Source: Brevundimonas sp. UBA5713
GTDB taxonomy: Bacteria > Pseudomonadota > Alphaproteobacteria > Caulobacterales > Caulobacteraceae
Direction of reading: 5' to 3'
Length of the DNA stretch: 64,000 nt
Assembly: GCF_002419815.1 (NCBI RefSeq)
Contig: NZ_DIGV01000027.1
Coordinates: 149,372 to 213,371, forward strand
The translations under genes were made by a program, and so were the position numbers. The notes under the pieces are model-generated. The model searched no databases. It was not told the origin of the DNA and was given only the letters and a program-made list of their open reading frames with translations. Below, piece after piece: positions 25,553 to 34,180 of this stretch (its first letter is position 1; each line of letters begins with the position of its first letter).

Positions 25553-25866
25553 AGGCTGCGGCTCCCCCCAGAGCGCCATCAGCGGGTTTTACCCGCTCCG
25601 TAACAAGGTTTTCTCACTGAGCTTATGCGTACCTAGGCTGGGCCATCTACACAAGCCGGACTGCAACGCTTCGTAACGGCCACGGTTCCCTGATTTTCTT
25701 ACATTTATTGCGTCGGATGATGGGCGGCCAAAGTGCCCCAGCTGTCACTGAGGAACCCATAGGGCCGGAGCCGATTAATTCGCTACGGAGAGTCCGGGTT
25801 TGTGAGCTGGCCAACACGCGCCGCTCGAGGCTGGCGGACCGAGAGGGTTAGAAAAGGGGCTGCCTT
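25553..25866. other. Divergent intergenic region upstream of the kinase operon (314 nt)
   Basis: It contains the kinase ribosome site, a 7-bp hairpin AGCGGGT-TTT-ACCCGCT (25581-25597) within the expected mRNA leader of the kinase, and the exact EcfG-type promoter at 25665-25689. On the plus strand, GGAAC-N16-GATT (25752-25776) is a weak candidate for the membrane-protein gene at 25867. No ORF is convincing. Confidence 0.55.
25665..25689 (-). promoter_or_regulatory. EcfG-type general-stress promoter (exact consensus)
   Basis: Minus strand: GGAAC-N16-CGTT, an exact match to the alphaproteobacterial EcfG consensus, 113 nt before the kinase ATG. The kinase-CheR-CheB-kinase operon should therefore be part of the general stress regulon. 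Confidence 0.7.
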
Positions 25867-26283
25867 ATGTACACTCATCCCGCCAGTTTCGGACGAGGCC
25901 TCTATGGCCTGGTCCTTGCGTTTCCGGTGGCCTTGTTCACCCAGGCCATGCTGACAGACATCGCCTACCTGAAAACCGAGGAACTGCAGTGGAGCAATTT
26001 CTCGGCATGGGCGATTGTGGGAGGGCTGGTTTTCGGCGGTATCGCCTTTCTCTGGAGCCTGTTCGGGGTTTTGAGATTCCGCTCGCTCACGCACAGTCTT
26101 CACAGCGTCTTGCTGTTGGCCATGTGCCTGTTCGGCTTGGTCAACGCTTTCAAACACAGTCAGGACGGGTGGAGCTCGGTCGGTTCGCTGGGCATGACCC
26201 TGTCGGTGCTGAGCTGCGTCTGCGCACTCGTTGCAGGGCTACTTCACTATACCGGCACGCTGCATAAGGGAGCGGTACGATGA
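25867..26283 (+). CDS. DUF2231-like four-helix membrane protein
   Basis: A 138-aa protein with four hydrophobic helices (GLYGLVLAFPVALFTQAML, FSAWAIVGGLVFGGIAFLWSLFG, HSLHSVLLLAMCLFGLVNAF, LSVLSCVCALVAGLLHYTG) and the start MYTHPASFGRG seen in DUF2231 proteins. Its stop overlaps the next gene's start by 4 nt. The family often neighbours sorbosone-dehydrogenase-like genes and may have a redox or heme role. Function unproven. Confidence 0.75.
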   Translation: MYTHPASFGRGLYGLVLAFPVALFTQAMLTDIAYLKTEELQWSNFSAWAIVGGLVFGGIAFLWSLFGVLRFRSLTHSLHSVLLLAMCLFGLVNAFKHSQDGWSSVGSLGMTLSVLSCVCALVAGLLHYTGTLHKGAVR

Positions 26284-27590
26284 TCCGTCGTTGTTTGACC
26301 ATGGTGTCGGTCCTCGCTCTGGCAGCCTGCGGCAGCAGCGTCGAGGGCATTAACGAAACCGGGCCGCGTCCCGACCTGCCTGAAATCCGCGAGACCCTGC
26401 TGCCGCCCATGCGGATTGCCAAGCCGGTAGGCTGGGGCGACAGCGTGCCTCAGGCACCACAGGGGTTCACGGTGACAGCGCTGGCGACGGGCCTGAACAT
26501 CCCGCGCCAGATGCTTGTGTTGCCCAACGGAGATGTACTCGTCGCCGAGGGTCGAGGCGGCGGGGCTCCGCGCTTGCGGCCCAAGGATGTCATCGCGGGG
26601 TTCATCAAGAAGCAGGGCAACACCAAGGTCGAGAGCGGTAACCGGCTGACATTGCTCAGAGATTCTAATGGTGATGGTGTCGCGGACGTGCGGACTGTGT
26701 TTCTGGACTCTCTGAACGCTCCCTATGGTTTGGCGTTCGTGGATGGCTACATCTATATCGCCGAGCAGGACGCTCTGGTGCGGGTGCCCTATGTCGAGGG
26801 TCAGACCCAAGCCTCGGCAGAGCCGGAAGAGGTCACCAAGCTCCCCTCGGCTCTCAATCACCACTGGACCAAGGCACTGACAGCCAGTGCGGATGGCTCG
26901 ACGCTGTATGTGGGCATCGGCTCCAACTCGAATGTGGGCGAACGCGGCATGGCCGTGGAGGAAGAGCGCGCCGTGGTCTGGGCCATCGATCGTGAAACGG
27001 GCGCACGCCGTACCCTCGCGCGGGGCATCCGCAACCCCACCGCTCTGGCCATCGAGCCGAACACTTCCGCTCTGTGGAGCGTGGTGAACGAACGGGACGA
27101 GATCGGTCCGCAGCTGGTGCCCGATTACCTGACACAGGTGCGCGACGGGGCATTTTACGGCTGGCCCTACAGTTACTGGGGCCAGAATGTCGATCCGCGC
27201 GTGCGCCCGCAAAAACCTGAACTGGTCGCATCCGCTCTCAAGCCCGACTATGCCCTCGGGGCGCATGTGGCGGCATTGGGGTTATCGTTTGCACGCGACG
27301 GCGGGTTTGGCGGCACGTTCATCGAAGGGGCCTTTGTCGGCCAACACGGCAGTTGGAATCGTCAGGATCTGGCTGGCTACAAGGTCACATGGGTTCCGTT
27401 TGCCAATGGGCGGCCTGCCGGAAATCAGGTCGATTTTCTGACCGGCTTCCTGACCGAAGACGGTCGGGCACGCGGGCGTCCGGTGGGTGTATTGTTCGAT
27501 CCGCAGCGGCGTATCCTTCTGGTGGCGGACGATCTGTCCAATACCGTTTGGCAGGTCACACCGCCGCGCGCTGCGGCCGCTGGCCAATGA
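26280..27590 (+). CDS. Sorbosone dehydrogenase-like PQQ/beta-propeller lipoprotein
   Basis: A 436-aa protein with a lipobox (VLALAACGSS) and a glucose/sorbosone dehydrogenase beta-propeller: LNIPRQMLVLPNGDVLVAEG, APYGLAFVDGYIYIAEQDALVRVPY, SALNHHWTKALTASADGSTLYV, RGIRNPTALAIEP and FVGQHGSWNRQDLAGYKV. Relatives bind PQQ and oxidise sugars or alcohols in the periplasm, passing electrons to the respiratory chain. It precedes the oxidase genes on the same strand, which fits electron delivery to the caa3 oxidase. Translationally coupled to the DUF2231-like gene. Confidence 0.88.
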   Translation: MIRRCLTMVSVLALAACGSSVEGINETGPRPDLPEIRETLLPPMRIAKPVGWGDSVPQAPQGFTVTALATGLNIPRQMLVLPNGDVLVAEGRGGGAPRLRPKDVIAGFIKKQGNTKVESGNRLTLLRDSNGDGVADVRTVFLDSLNAPYGLAFVDGYIYIAEQDALVRVPYVEGQTQASAEPEEVTKLPSALNHHWTKALTASADGSTLYVGIGSNSNVGERGMAVEEERAVVWAIDRETGARRTLARGIRNPTALAIEPNTSALWSVVNERDEIGPQLVPDYLTQVRDGAFYGWPYSYWGQNVDPRVRPQKPELVASALKPDYALGAHVAALGLSFARDGGFGGTFIEGAFVGQHGSWNRQDLAGYKVTWVPFANGRPAGNQVDFLTGFLTEDGRARGRPVGVLFDPQRRILLVADDLSNTVWQVTPPRAAAAGQ

Positions 27591-27713
27591 TCCGGGGCAG
27601 GGCGGTCAATAAGTCGCCCTTCCTCAGGCGCGGCGATGTCGGGCGCTCGCCCGTGTTCCAAGGTGCACCTGCCGCCGCGATGAACCCGTGGCGCGCCGCA
27701 GCGTGGGTTGGCC

Positions 27714-28436
27714 ATGATGGTTCGTAGCTGGAGCCCCTATTGCGGACCCGCACCGCTGCCGGGCGAAGTGCTGGGTCGCTGGAATACGGACCCGATTTTG
27801 CTGGGCGTGCTGCTGGCCTTGTTCTGTGTAGGGATGTGGCGGGTTAAACAAACTGACCGCGGCGTGTTTGGCGGTGCGATGCTTGTGTTGGCCATTGGCT
27901 TCATATCGCCGCTTTGCGCTCTCAGCTCGGCGCTGTTCACGGCCCGTACGCTGCACCATCTTTTGCTGGTTCTGGCGGCCGCGCCCTTGCTGGCGCTTTG
28001 CCTGCCGCTGCTGAAAAAGCCGCATCTGATGGCCGCCACCGCGGTTCAAGCGCTGCTCTTCTGGTCGTGGCACGCGCCGTCTCTGTACGCGCAGGCGCTG
28101 TCCCATGACGGGGTCTATTGGCTGATGCAGATCAGCATACTGGCGTCATCGGTGTGGTTCTGGGCGGCTGTTCGCAGTGTGTCTGCCCATGCCGCCATTG
28201 TCGGGCTTTTGGCGGCCATGCTATTGATGGGCCTGCTTGGCGCGCTGATCGTCTTTGCGGGCCAGCCGCTCTATGCGCCGCATTTCGCCTCCGGTGCCGC
28301 GTGGGGATTGGGTCCCCTTGAGGATCAACAGGCGGCTGGCCTGATCATGTGGGCACCGGCCGCGGCCGCCTATCTGCTGGTCGCGCTGTTGAAGATGCGC
28401 GCGCTGCTGCAGCCCGCCCGCAGGACGCAGGCATGA
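27714..28436 (+). CDS. CtaG-type cytochrome c oxidase assembly protein
   Basis: A 240-aa membrane protein of the caa3 assembly family (CtaG_Cox). After SWSPYCGPAPLPGEVL it has about six to seven helices, with conserved His in RTLHHLLLVLAAAPLLAL and FWSWHAPSLY, presumed to handle copper or heme for the oxidase. ATG at 27714 or 27717; no strong ribosome site. Its stop overlaps the cytochrome b561 start by 4 nt. A 46-codon ORF (27587-27727) bridges it to the previous gene and may couple translation. Confidence 0.88.
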   Translation: MMVRSWSPYCGPAPLPGEVLGRWNTDPILLGVLLALFCVGMWRVKQTDRGVFGGAMLVLAIGFISPLCALSSALFTARTLHHLLLVLAAAPLLALCLPLLKKPHLMAATAVQALLFWSWHAPSLYAQALSHDGVYWLMQISILASSVWFWAAVRSVSAHAAIVGLLAAMLLMGLLGALIVFAGQPLYAPHFASGAAWGLGPLEDQQAAGLIMWAPAAAAYLLVALLKMRALLQPARRTQA

Positions 28437-29143
28437 TAGACCGCCTGATTGCACAGGCACTGGAGTGGGCCGCAGGTCATCAGGACGAAGGCCGCTATTC
28501 GCCTGTCGCCATCTGGTTTCACTGGACCATGGTGGCATTGATTGTGTTTCAGCTGGCGTGGGGCTGGTGGATGGGGCGGCTGCCCGTCGGCGGCGACAAG
28601 GTGGCGGCCTATGAGGTTCATTTCGCAGTCGGTCTGCTGATGCTGCTGCTCGTCATCGGGCGTCTGACATGGCGGCTCATGGCACCTGATCTCATTAACG
28701 ATGCGGACAAACCGGGCTGGTCCAGTGTTGCGGCGCATATCACCCATTACATCTTCTATATCTGTATGTTCGGACTGCCGCTGACGGGATGGGCCATGGT
28801 GTCAGCTACTGCGCGAGATGCCCCTTTGAATGTGGGGGGCGTCGTTCCCTGGCCCATGTTGCCGATGCAGAACCTGTCGAACAGCCAGCTCTGGACCATC
28901 GAGGCCATGGCCGAATGGATGCACTGGGGGCTGATTGTCAGTCTGCTGGTGATGATCCCCATACATGCAGGGGCGGCCATCAAACATCATTTGATCGACC
29001 GCGATGACGTTTTGCACGCCATGATCCCTGTCGTGCCCCTGCCTTCGCCCAAACGCAGCCGATGGCAGCGACGCCTCAAAGCGTGGGAACGCAAGCTGGA
29101 GGCGGGCATCGGCGACAAGTTTCGCAGACTGTTCAGACCCTAG
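28433..29143 (+). CDS. Cytochrome b561 family protein
   Basis: A 236-aa diheme membrane cytochrome. Four helices with paired His: SPVAIWFHWTMVALIVFQLAW, YEVHFAVGLLMLLLVIG, HITHYIFYICMFGLPLTGW and MHWGLIVSLLVMIPIHAGAAIKHH. It would pass electrons between quinone and periplasmic partners, or take them from superoxide as in CybB. The Arg/Lys-rich C-terminus is cytoplasmic. Coupled to the CtaG gene by ATGA; its 3' end overlaps the convergent cytochrome c gene by 4 nt. Confidence 0.9.
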   Translation: MIDRLIAQALEWAAGHQDEGRYSPVAIWFHWTMVALIVFQLAWGWWMGRLPVGGDKVAAYEVHFAVGLLMLLLVIGRLTWRLMAPDLINDADKPGWSSVAAHITHYIFYICMFGLPLTGWAMVSATARDAPLNVGGVVPWPMLPMQNLSNSQLWTIEAMAEWMHWGLIVSLLVMIPIHAGAAIKHHLIDRDDVLHAMIPVVPLPSPKRSRWQRRLKAWERKLEAGIGDKFRRLFRP

Positions 29144-29892
29144 CCGCCGTCGGAGCGTTCCGGTCGCCTGATTTCACGCGTGCCGGCCGGTTTGGCGACG
29201 GCCGTCTGGTCCGGCTGGATGTCTTTTTCGGGAGGTCTCAAAGGCACGGCGGCCAGCCAGTCGGCGATGGCTTGCGTCTGGTCCGGCGTCAAAGCGTGGG
29301 CGGCGGTGGCCATCACACCGCGCGGATCATTGCGCCGCTCTCCGGACTGGAACCGCGCGATCTGCTCGATGGTATAGGCGGCGGGCTGGCGGGCCACAGC
29401 GGGTTGCCCACCTGCGCCTTGCCCATCGGAGCCGTGACAACTGGCGCAGGAGGGGATACCCCGCGCCGCATCGCCCCGGGTCCAGATCAAGGGCCTGACA
29501 GTCTCCGAGGCCTGATCGGTTTGAGGCGCGGGCATAGCGGCATAGTAGGCCGCGACACGGTTCCGGTCCTGTTGGCTCAAACTGCGCGCTATGGGCGTCA
29601 TGACAGGGTCGGCGCGCAGGCCGCTGGCATAGTCCTCCATCTGCTTTTGCAGATAGCCCAGATCCTGCCCGGCCAGCCGCGGCACCGATATGCCGTCGCC
29701 GCCGCCGTCCAGCCCGTGGCAGGTAAAGCAGGCGTTTGCGGCTCCTCCGGCTCCGCCGCCCATGGCGATGACTTCGCCTGTTGCGGACAGCCGCTGGTCT
29801 GTTGTTCCGTACGAAGTATCGCAACCGGCCAAGCCCAGTAGGACAGGCCACAGAAGTGATCGCAGCAGGGAGGCAGGGGCAAGGTTTGGCAC
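29140..29892 (-). CDS. Diheme cytochrome c (c4-like) lipoprotein
   Basis: A 250-aa exported protein with a lipobox (LLGLAGCDTS) and two cytochrome c domains: CFTCH (about residue 55) and CASCH (about residue 150), each followed by a methionine-bearing segment (MTPIARSLS, GVMATAAHAL) as axial ligand candidates. Two-domain c4 cytochromes donate electrons to terminal oxidases. It reads from GTG at 29892, opposite to the oxidase operon, and shares the 120-nt divergent region with it. Confidence 0.88.
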   Translation of the reverse strand: MPNLAPASLLRSLLWPVLLGLAGCDTSYGTTDQRLSATGEVIAMGGGAGGAANACFTCHGLDGGGDGISVPRLAGQDLGYLQKQMEDYASGLRADPVMTPIARSLSQQDRNRVAAYYAAMPAPQTDQASETVRPLIWTRGDAARGIPSCASCHGSDGQGAGGQPAVARQPAAYTIEQIARFQSGERRNDPRGVMATAAHALTPDQTQAIADWLAAVPLRPPEKDIQPDQTAVAKPAGTREIRRPERSDGG

Positions 29893-30012
29893 ATTGTTTC
29901 AATCCGGTGCGTCCAATGGAGTTCCTTTAGGACCGCCTCGGAACCATCACGGGGCGCAAGGGATTGCCTATGGGTCGCCGGAAAAAAGGACCAATGCCGC
30001 CATGATCCGCCC

Positions 30013-30387
30013 ATGCGATTTCTAAGCGCCGTTACACTGACGGTGCCGGTCGTACTGGCATCCTGCGCGGAGCCTGAATATCCGCGACGCACGGTGGCGG
30101 GAGCCGATGCGGCGCGCGGGTTGGAACTGGTGCGCGAAACGGGATGCGCGGCCTGTCACGATATCCCGCAGGTCCGCTGGCCAAAGGGGCGCAGCGGCCC
30201 GCCGCTGGCCGGAATAGGCACACGGCCCCTGATTGCGGGGCGCATACCCAACCAGCCCGATGCCATGGTGGCCTTCATTCAGGATGCGCCGTCTCTGGTT
30301 CCCGGTACCGCTATGCCCACCATGCCCTTGAACGACCGTCAGGCGCGTGACGTCGCGGCCTTTCTCTATACCTTGGATGACGACTGA
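30013..30387 (+). CDS. Cytochrome c lipoprotein
   Basis: A 124-aa single-heme cytochrome c with a lipobox (VPVVLASCAEP) and CAACH at about residue 45. The distal Met lies in PGTAMPTMPLND. It precedes subunit II with a 1-nt overlap (TGATG) and is the first gene of the oxidase operon, so it is likely the membrane-tethered electron donor. Confidence 0.9.
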   Translation: MRFLSAVTLTVPVVLASCAEPEYPRRTVAGADAARGLELVRETGCAACHDIPQVRWPKGRSGPPLAGIGTRPLIAGRIPNQPDAMVAFIQDAPSLVPGTAMPTMPLNDRQARDVAAFLYTLDDD

Positions 30388-31322
30388 TGGATTTCCGCAG
30401 CGGATGGCCGCCTCCTGTTCTGGACCCTGCAGGGCCGTTTGCCGGTCCGCTGACGACGGTCGCCTGGGTGCTGTTTGTGATGGGGCTGGCGGTCTTTCTG
30501 ATCGTGGTGGCGGTGCTTGGTGTGGCCCTGTTCGGACCGGCGCGCTTCAGGCGATCCCTGCAAACCGAACGCTTGGTCTGGATCGGCGGTATTGCCTTTC
30601 CCGTTGTCGTGCTCAGCGCGTTGCTGGTCTACGGACTGGCGACCACGGCCCGCTTGTCCGACGCCGCAGGCGAGGGCGAAATGCGGGTTCGGGTCACCGG
30701 CGAGATGTGGTGGTGGCGCGTAGCCTATCTGGATACCGAAGGGCGCGAAGCCATTCAGGATGCCAATGAAGTCCATATCCCCACGGGCCAGCCGGTCGTC
30801 ATCGAACTGGAAAGTGCGGATGTGATCCATAGTCTGTGGATTCCACGTCTGGGCGGCAAAACAGACATGATCCCCGGACGGCGAAACTTCATGCGTATTC
30901 AGGCCGATACGCCGGGGGTCTATGCGGGCCAATGCGCGGAATACTGCGGCGGCCCCCACGCGCTTATGGGGCTGGTCGTCATTGCCCATACACCAGAAGA
31001 CTATGACGTTTGGCGCGCCAGACAGGCGCAGCCTGCTCCGCTGTCCAGCCTTCCGGGTGCTCAGACTTTCACCGCCGCAGGGTGCGGTGCCTGTCACACC
31101 ATACGGGGCACCTCGGCCAATGGTCTGGCAGGGCCGGACCTGACACACGTCGGCTCCAGACGGACACTGGGCGCGGGCATACTCCCCAATAATCAGGGCA
31201 CGATGGCGGGCTGGATTTCGGATAGTCAGGCGATCAAGCCCGCTAACCGGATGCCGTCCTATCCGGTGATGACGGGTCAGGAGTTGCAGGACATTTCCGC
31301 CTATCTGGAAAGCCTCAAATGA
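30387..31322 (+). CDS. ctaC: Cytochrome c oxidase subunit II with C-terminal cytochrome c (caa3 type)
   Basis: A 311-aa protein: two transmembrane helices (LTTVAWVLFVMGLAVFLIVV and IGGIAFPVVVLSALLVYGL), a CuA cupredoxin domain (MWWWRVAYL; His in DVIHSLWIPRLGG; Cys/Cys/His/Met in QCAEYCGGPHALMGL), and a cytochrome c domain (CGACH, with Met in PANRMPSYPVM). CuA ligands are complete. The fused cytochrome c marks it as caa3 type. The stop overlaps subunit I by 4 nt. Confidence 0.95.
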   Translation: MDFRSGWPPPVLDPAGPFAGPLTTVAWVLFVMGLAVFLIVVAVLGVALFGPARFRRSLQTERLVWIGGIAFPVVVLSALLVYGLATTARLSDAAGEGEMRVRVTGEMWWWRVAYLDTEGREAIQDANEVHIPTGQPVVIELESADVIHSLWIPRLGGKTDMIPGRRNFMRIQADTPGVYAGQCAEYCGGPHALMGLVVIAHTPEDYDVWRARQAQPAPLSSLPGAQTFTAAGCGACHTIRGTSANGLAGPDLTHVGSRRTLGAGILPNNQGTMAGWISDSQAIKPANRMPSYPVMTGQELQDISAYLESLK

Positions 31323-33865
31323 CCTCCGAGACCGGTTTCGATACCCGAAAATACGACCGCTTTCCGTCGCAAGGCCCGCGTCCCGAAGGCGAGCTCGAGG
31401 AGCTGGAGGCCGCATGGTGTCCACCACGCCGTGCGGGCGAATGGATCACGGCCATCAACAACAACATCATCGGCATCTACTATGTCGGGGCGGCGATGTT
31501 GTTCTTCATATTGGCGGGCACGCTAGCCCTGCTGATGCGCACCCAGCTGGCTCTGCCGATGGCCGGCATCCTGCCACAGGAGACCTACAACCAGATTTTC
31601 ACCATGCACGGCACGGTGATGATGTTCCTGTTTGCGGTGCCCGCTGTCGAAGCTCTGGCCGTGCTGCTGCTGCCGCAGATTCTGGGGGCCCGCGATCTGC
31701 CGTTCCCCAGACTGGGGGCCTATGCCTTTTGGGCCTATCTGATCGGCGGCCTAGCGTTCTTCTGTTCACTGTTTTTCGGTCTGGCACCGGACGGCGGCTG
31801 GTTCATGTATCCGCCGCTGACGGGGAAAACCTATTCGCCGGGAATTAACGCCGATTTCTGGTTGCTAGGGATCGGATTTATCGAAATCTCGGCGATTGCC
31901 GGTGCCATCGAGATCATTGTCGGTGTGTTGAAAACCCGTGCCCCGGGAATGACGCTGGACAAGCTGCCCATCTTTGCATGGGCCATGCTGATCTTTGCGT
32001 GCATGATCATCATCGCCTTTCCATCCATTATTCTGGCCACGCTGTTGCTGGAGTTGGAACGGGCATTGAACTGGCCGTTTTTCGACCCGCTGAAAGGCGG
32101 GGACCCGATGTTGTGGCAGCACCTGTTCTGGTTCTTTGGCCACCCCGAGGTCTACATCATCTTCCTGCCGGCTGCGGGGGCCATGTCGACCATTATTCCC
32201 GCCATGGCGCGTACCCGACTGGTCGGACATTCGCTGGTGGTCATGGCCATGCTGGCGACAGGTTTCATAAGTTTTGGCGTGTGGGCGCACCACATGTTCA
32301 CGACCGGTATGCCGCAGATCAGCATCAACTATTTCAGCGCGGCATCGATGGCGGTCAGCCTGCCAGCCGGAGTGCAGGTCTTTGCTTGGATCGCCACCAT
32401 CGCCGCCGGAAAGATGAGGTTTTCCACGCCGGGATTATTCGCCGTCGGTGGATTGGTCATCTTCGTCATGGGGGGGCTGTCTGGCGTGATGGTCGCCATG
32501 GTGCCCTTCGACCTTCAGGCTCACGATAGCTACTTCATCGTCGCCCACCTGCACTATGTGTTGATCGGAGGCATGGTGTTTCCTCTGTTCGCCGCGATCT
32601 ATTACTGGTTTCCGATGTCCAGTTCGCGAACGCTCAGCGAGCGTTGGGGGCGCTGGATTTTCTGGCTGATGTTCGCGGGGCACAACATCGCCTTTCTGCC
32701 GATGCACCTATCGGGACTGATGGGTATGCCGCGGCGGGTCTACACCTATCTGCCCGATGCCGATCTGGCCCTGCCGAACATCATATCGACCATCGGAGCC
32801 TTCCTGTTCGGGCTGGCCGTATTGTTGTGGGTGATCGATATGTTCCGCAACTTCCGCCCGTTCGGCCGGCGCGAGGTCGGGAACATCCACGACGGGCCAG
32901 GGCTGGAATGGCTTCCCAGCGACTATTATTCGGTGCGCTCCATTCCGGTCGTGAACAGCCTCTATCCGCTGTGGGACCAGCCGGAACTGGCGGAGCAGGT
33001 CAAACAGGGGCGTTGGCTGTTGCCGGGGGCCAAAAATGGCGAGCGGCAAACACTGGTCACCAGCCCCCTGAACGCCGAGCCGCAATATGTTCTGCGGATT
33101 CCGCGTCCGTCCCCATGGCACGTTTTTGGCGCAGTATTCACAGCCGGATTCTTCCTGATCCTGACCGTGCAGGCCTATGCGGCAGCGGTGGTCAGCGGCG
33201 TGCTGGCGGCGTTCTGCATCATGCGCTGGTGCTGGTCGCTGGACATGCCCCACAAGCGGCGCTCGACCGATATCGGCGAAGGTATACGACTGCCCAACTA
33301 TGTATCGGGTTCGTCAGGACACGGTTGGTGGGCGATGGTCCTGCTGTTGATCGTATCGGGCATGGTGTGCCTGCTGGCGGCATTTTCCTATATTTTCCTG
33401 TGGAGCCGACGTCCTGATCTTTGGCAGGCCCCACCGGAGCTGTCGTCCCTGATATTGAACGTGGGCCTGCTGGCGGCAGCAGCGGCTGCGAGCCTGCTGG
33501 CACCCAAGGTGCTCAGGCAGTTCAGAAAGCGGGCCGAGACGATGACGACCGTGTTTGTACTGGTCGGTGCGACGCTGGCGGGCGTGGCGATCGTCAACGA
33601 GTTTCAGGCGTGGGCGGGACAAGGTCTGGATCCCGAGATATCCTCGCAGGGAGCCTCGGCGTTTGCTCTGCTGGCATGGTCGGCGGTGTTTTGCGCCATC
33701 AGTGCGCTGATGGCGCTCTATCTGCTGCTGCGTCGGGTGTTTGGCTACGTCTCGCCTGATCGGCCCACCACTGTGGATGTGATCTGCCTCTTTCTCACTT
33801 TCACCGCCGTACAGGCCGCCCTGTCCATCCTGTTGATCCGTCTGTTCCCGGGGGGCGGTCTATAA
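31319..33865 (+). CDS. ctaD: Cytochrome c oxidase subunit I fused to subunit III
   Basis: An 848-aa polytopic protein. The subunit I part (about 1-560) has MHGTVMMFLFAVP (low-spin heme His), WFFGHPEVYIIFLPAAG (CuB His and cross-linked Tyr), VWAHHMFTTGM (two CuB His) and HDSYFIVAHLHYVLIGG (heme a3 and a His). From about residue 630 a second domain of several helices (GSSGHGWWAMVLLLIVSG, FSYIFLWSRRP...) is the subunit III portion. Such I-III fusions are known in caa3 and ba3-like oxidases. It reduces O2 to water and pumps protons. Confidence 0.95.
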   Translation: MTSETGFDTRKYDRFPSQGPRPEGELEELEAAWCPPRRAGEWITAINNNIIGIYYVGAAMLFFILAGTLALLMRTQLALPMAGILPQETYNQIFTMHGTVMMFLFAVPAVEALAVLLLPQILGARDLPFPRLGAYAFWAYLIGGLAFFCSLFFGLAPDGGWFMYPPLTGKTYSPGINADFWLLGIGFIEISAIAGAIEIIVGVLKTRAPGMTLDKLPIFAWAMLIFACMIIIAFPSIILATLLLELERALNWPFFDPLKGGDPMLWQHLFWFFGHPEVYIIFLPAAGAMSTIIPAMARTRLVGHSLVVMAMLATGFISFGVWAHHMFTTGMPQISINYFSAASMAVSLPAGVQVFAWIATIAAGKMRFSTPGLFAVGGLVIFVMGGLSGVMVAMVPFDLQAHDSYFIVAHLHYVLIGGMVFPLFAAIYYWFPMSSSRTLSERWGRWIFWLMFAGHNIAFLPMHLSGLMGMPRRVYTYLPDADLALPNIISTIGAFLFGLAVLLWVIDMFRNFRPFGRREVGNIHDGPGLEWLPSDYYSVRSIPVVNSLYPLWDQPELAEQVKQGRWLLPGAKNGERQTLVTSPLNAEPQYVLRIPRPSPWHVFGAVFTAGFFLILTVQAYAAAVVSGVLAAFCIMRWCWSLDMPHKRRSTDIGEGIRLPNYVSGSSGHGWWAMVLLLIVSGMVCLLAAFSYIFLWSRRPDLWQAPPELSSLILNVGLLAAAAAASLLAPKVLRQFRKRAETMTTVFVLVGATLAGVAIVNEFQAWAGQGLDPEISSQGASAFALLAWSAVFCAISALMALYLLLRRVFGYVSPDRPTTVDVICLFLTFTAVQAALSILLIRLFPGGGL

Positions 33866-34161
33866 TGTCGCGCTGGCTCAAACTGCTGGGCAGTCTGATG
33901 GTGTGGGCGCTGCATTTCGTGGGCCTGTACACCATCTCCAGCATCGCGGACCTGTACACCTCCGCCAGCGATCCCGTCTCGCGAGTAGTCGGGGTCATTT
34001 TCACACTGGGGTGTTTGGGACTGGTGGCGGCGATCGCAGCGTGGATTGTCCGTGGCGACGATGATGAGGATGACGGACGTTGGGAGCGGAAGCTGGCTTT
34101 GGCTGCCGCTGGCGTCTCGGCTCTATCCATCGTCTGGCAAGCCGTCCCTTTAGCGTTTTGA
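33865..34161 (+). CDS. Small membrane protein at end of the oxidase operon
   Basis: A 98-aa protein with three hydrophobic helices (LGSLMVWALHFVGLYTISSI, VVGVIFTLGCLGLVAAIAAWIV, LALAAAGVSALSIVWQAV) split by an acidic loop (RGDDDEDDGRW). Its ATG overlaps the subunit I/III stop (TAATG). It may be a subunit IV-like or assembly component; no family signature is clear. Confidence 0.7.
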   Translation: MSRWLKLLGSLMVWALHFVGLYTISSIADLYTSASDPVSRVVGVIFTLGCLGLVAAIAAWIVRGDDDEDDGRWERKLALAAAGVSALSIVWQAVPLAF

Positions 34162-34180
34162 ACGGCGCTTTCCGGCGGGG

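Noticed and set aside
25752..25776. GGAAC-N16-GATT before the DUF2231-like gene
   Set aside because: The -35 is perfect but the -10 has two mismatches; mentioned in the intergenic entry, not called.
27587..27727. A 46-codon ORF between the sorbosone-dehydrogenase-like and CtaG genes
   Set aside because: Its ATG overlaps the previous stop, which is suggestive, but it has no family similarity and low-complexity composition; left as a possible coupling ORF only.
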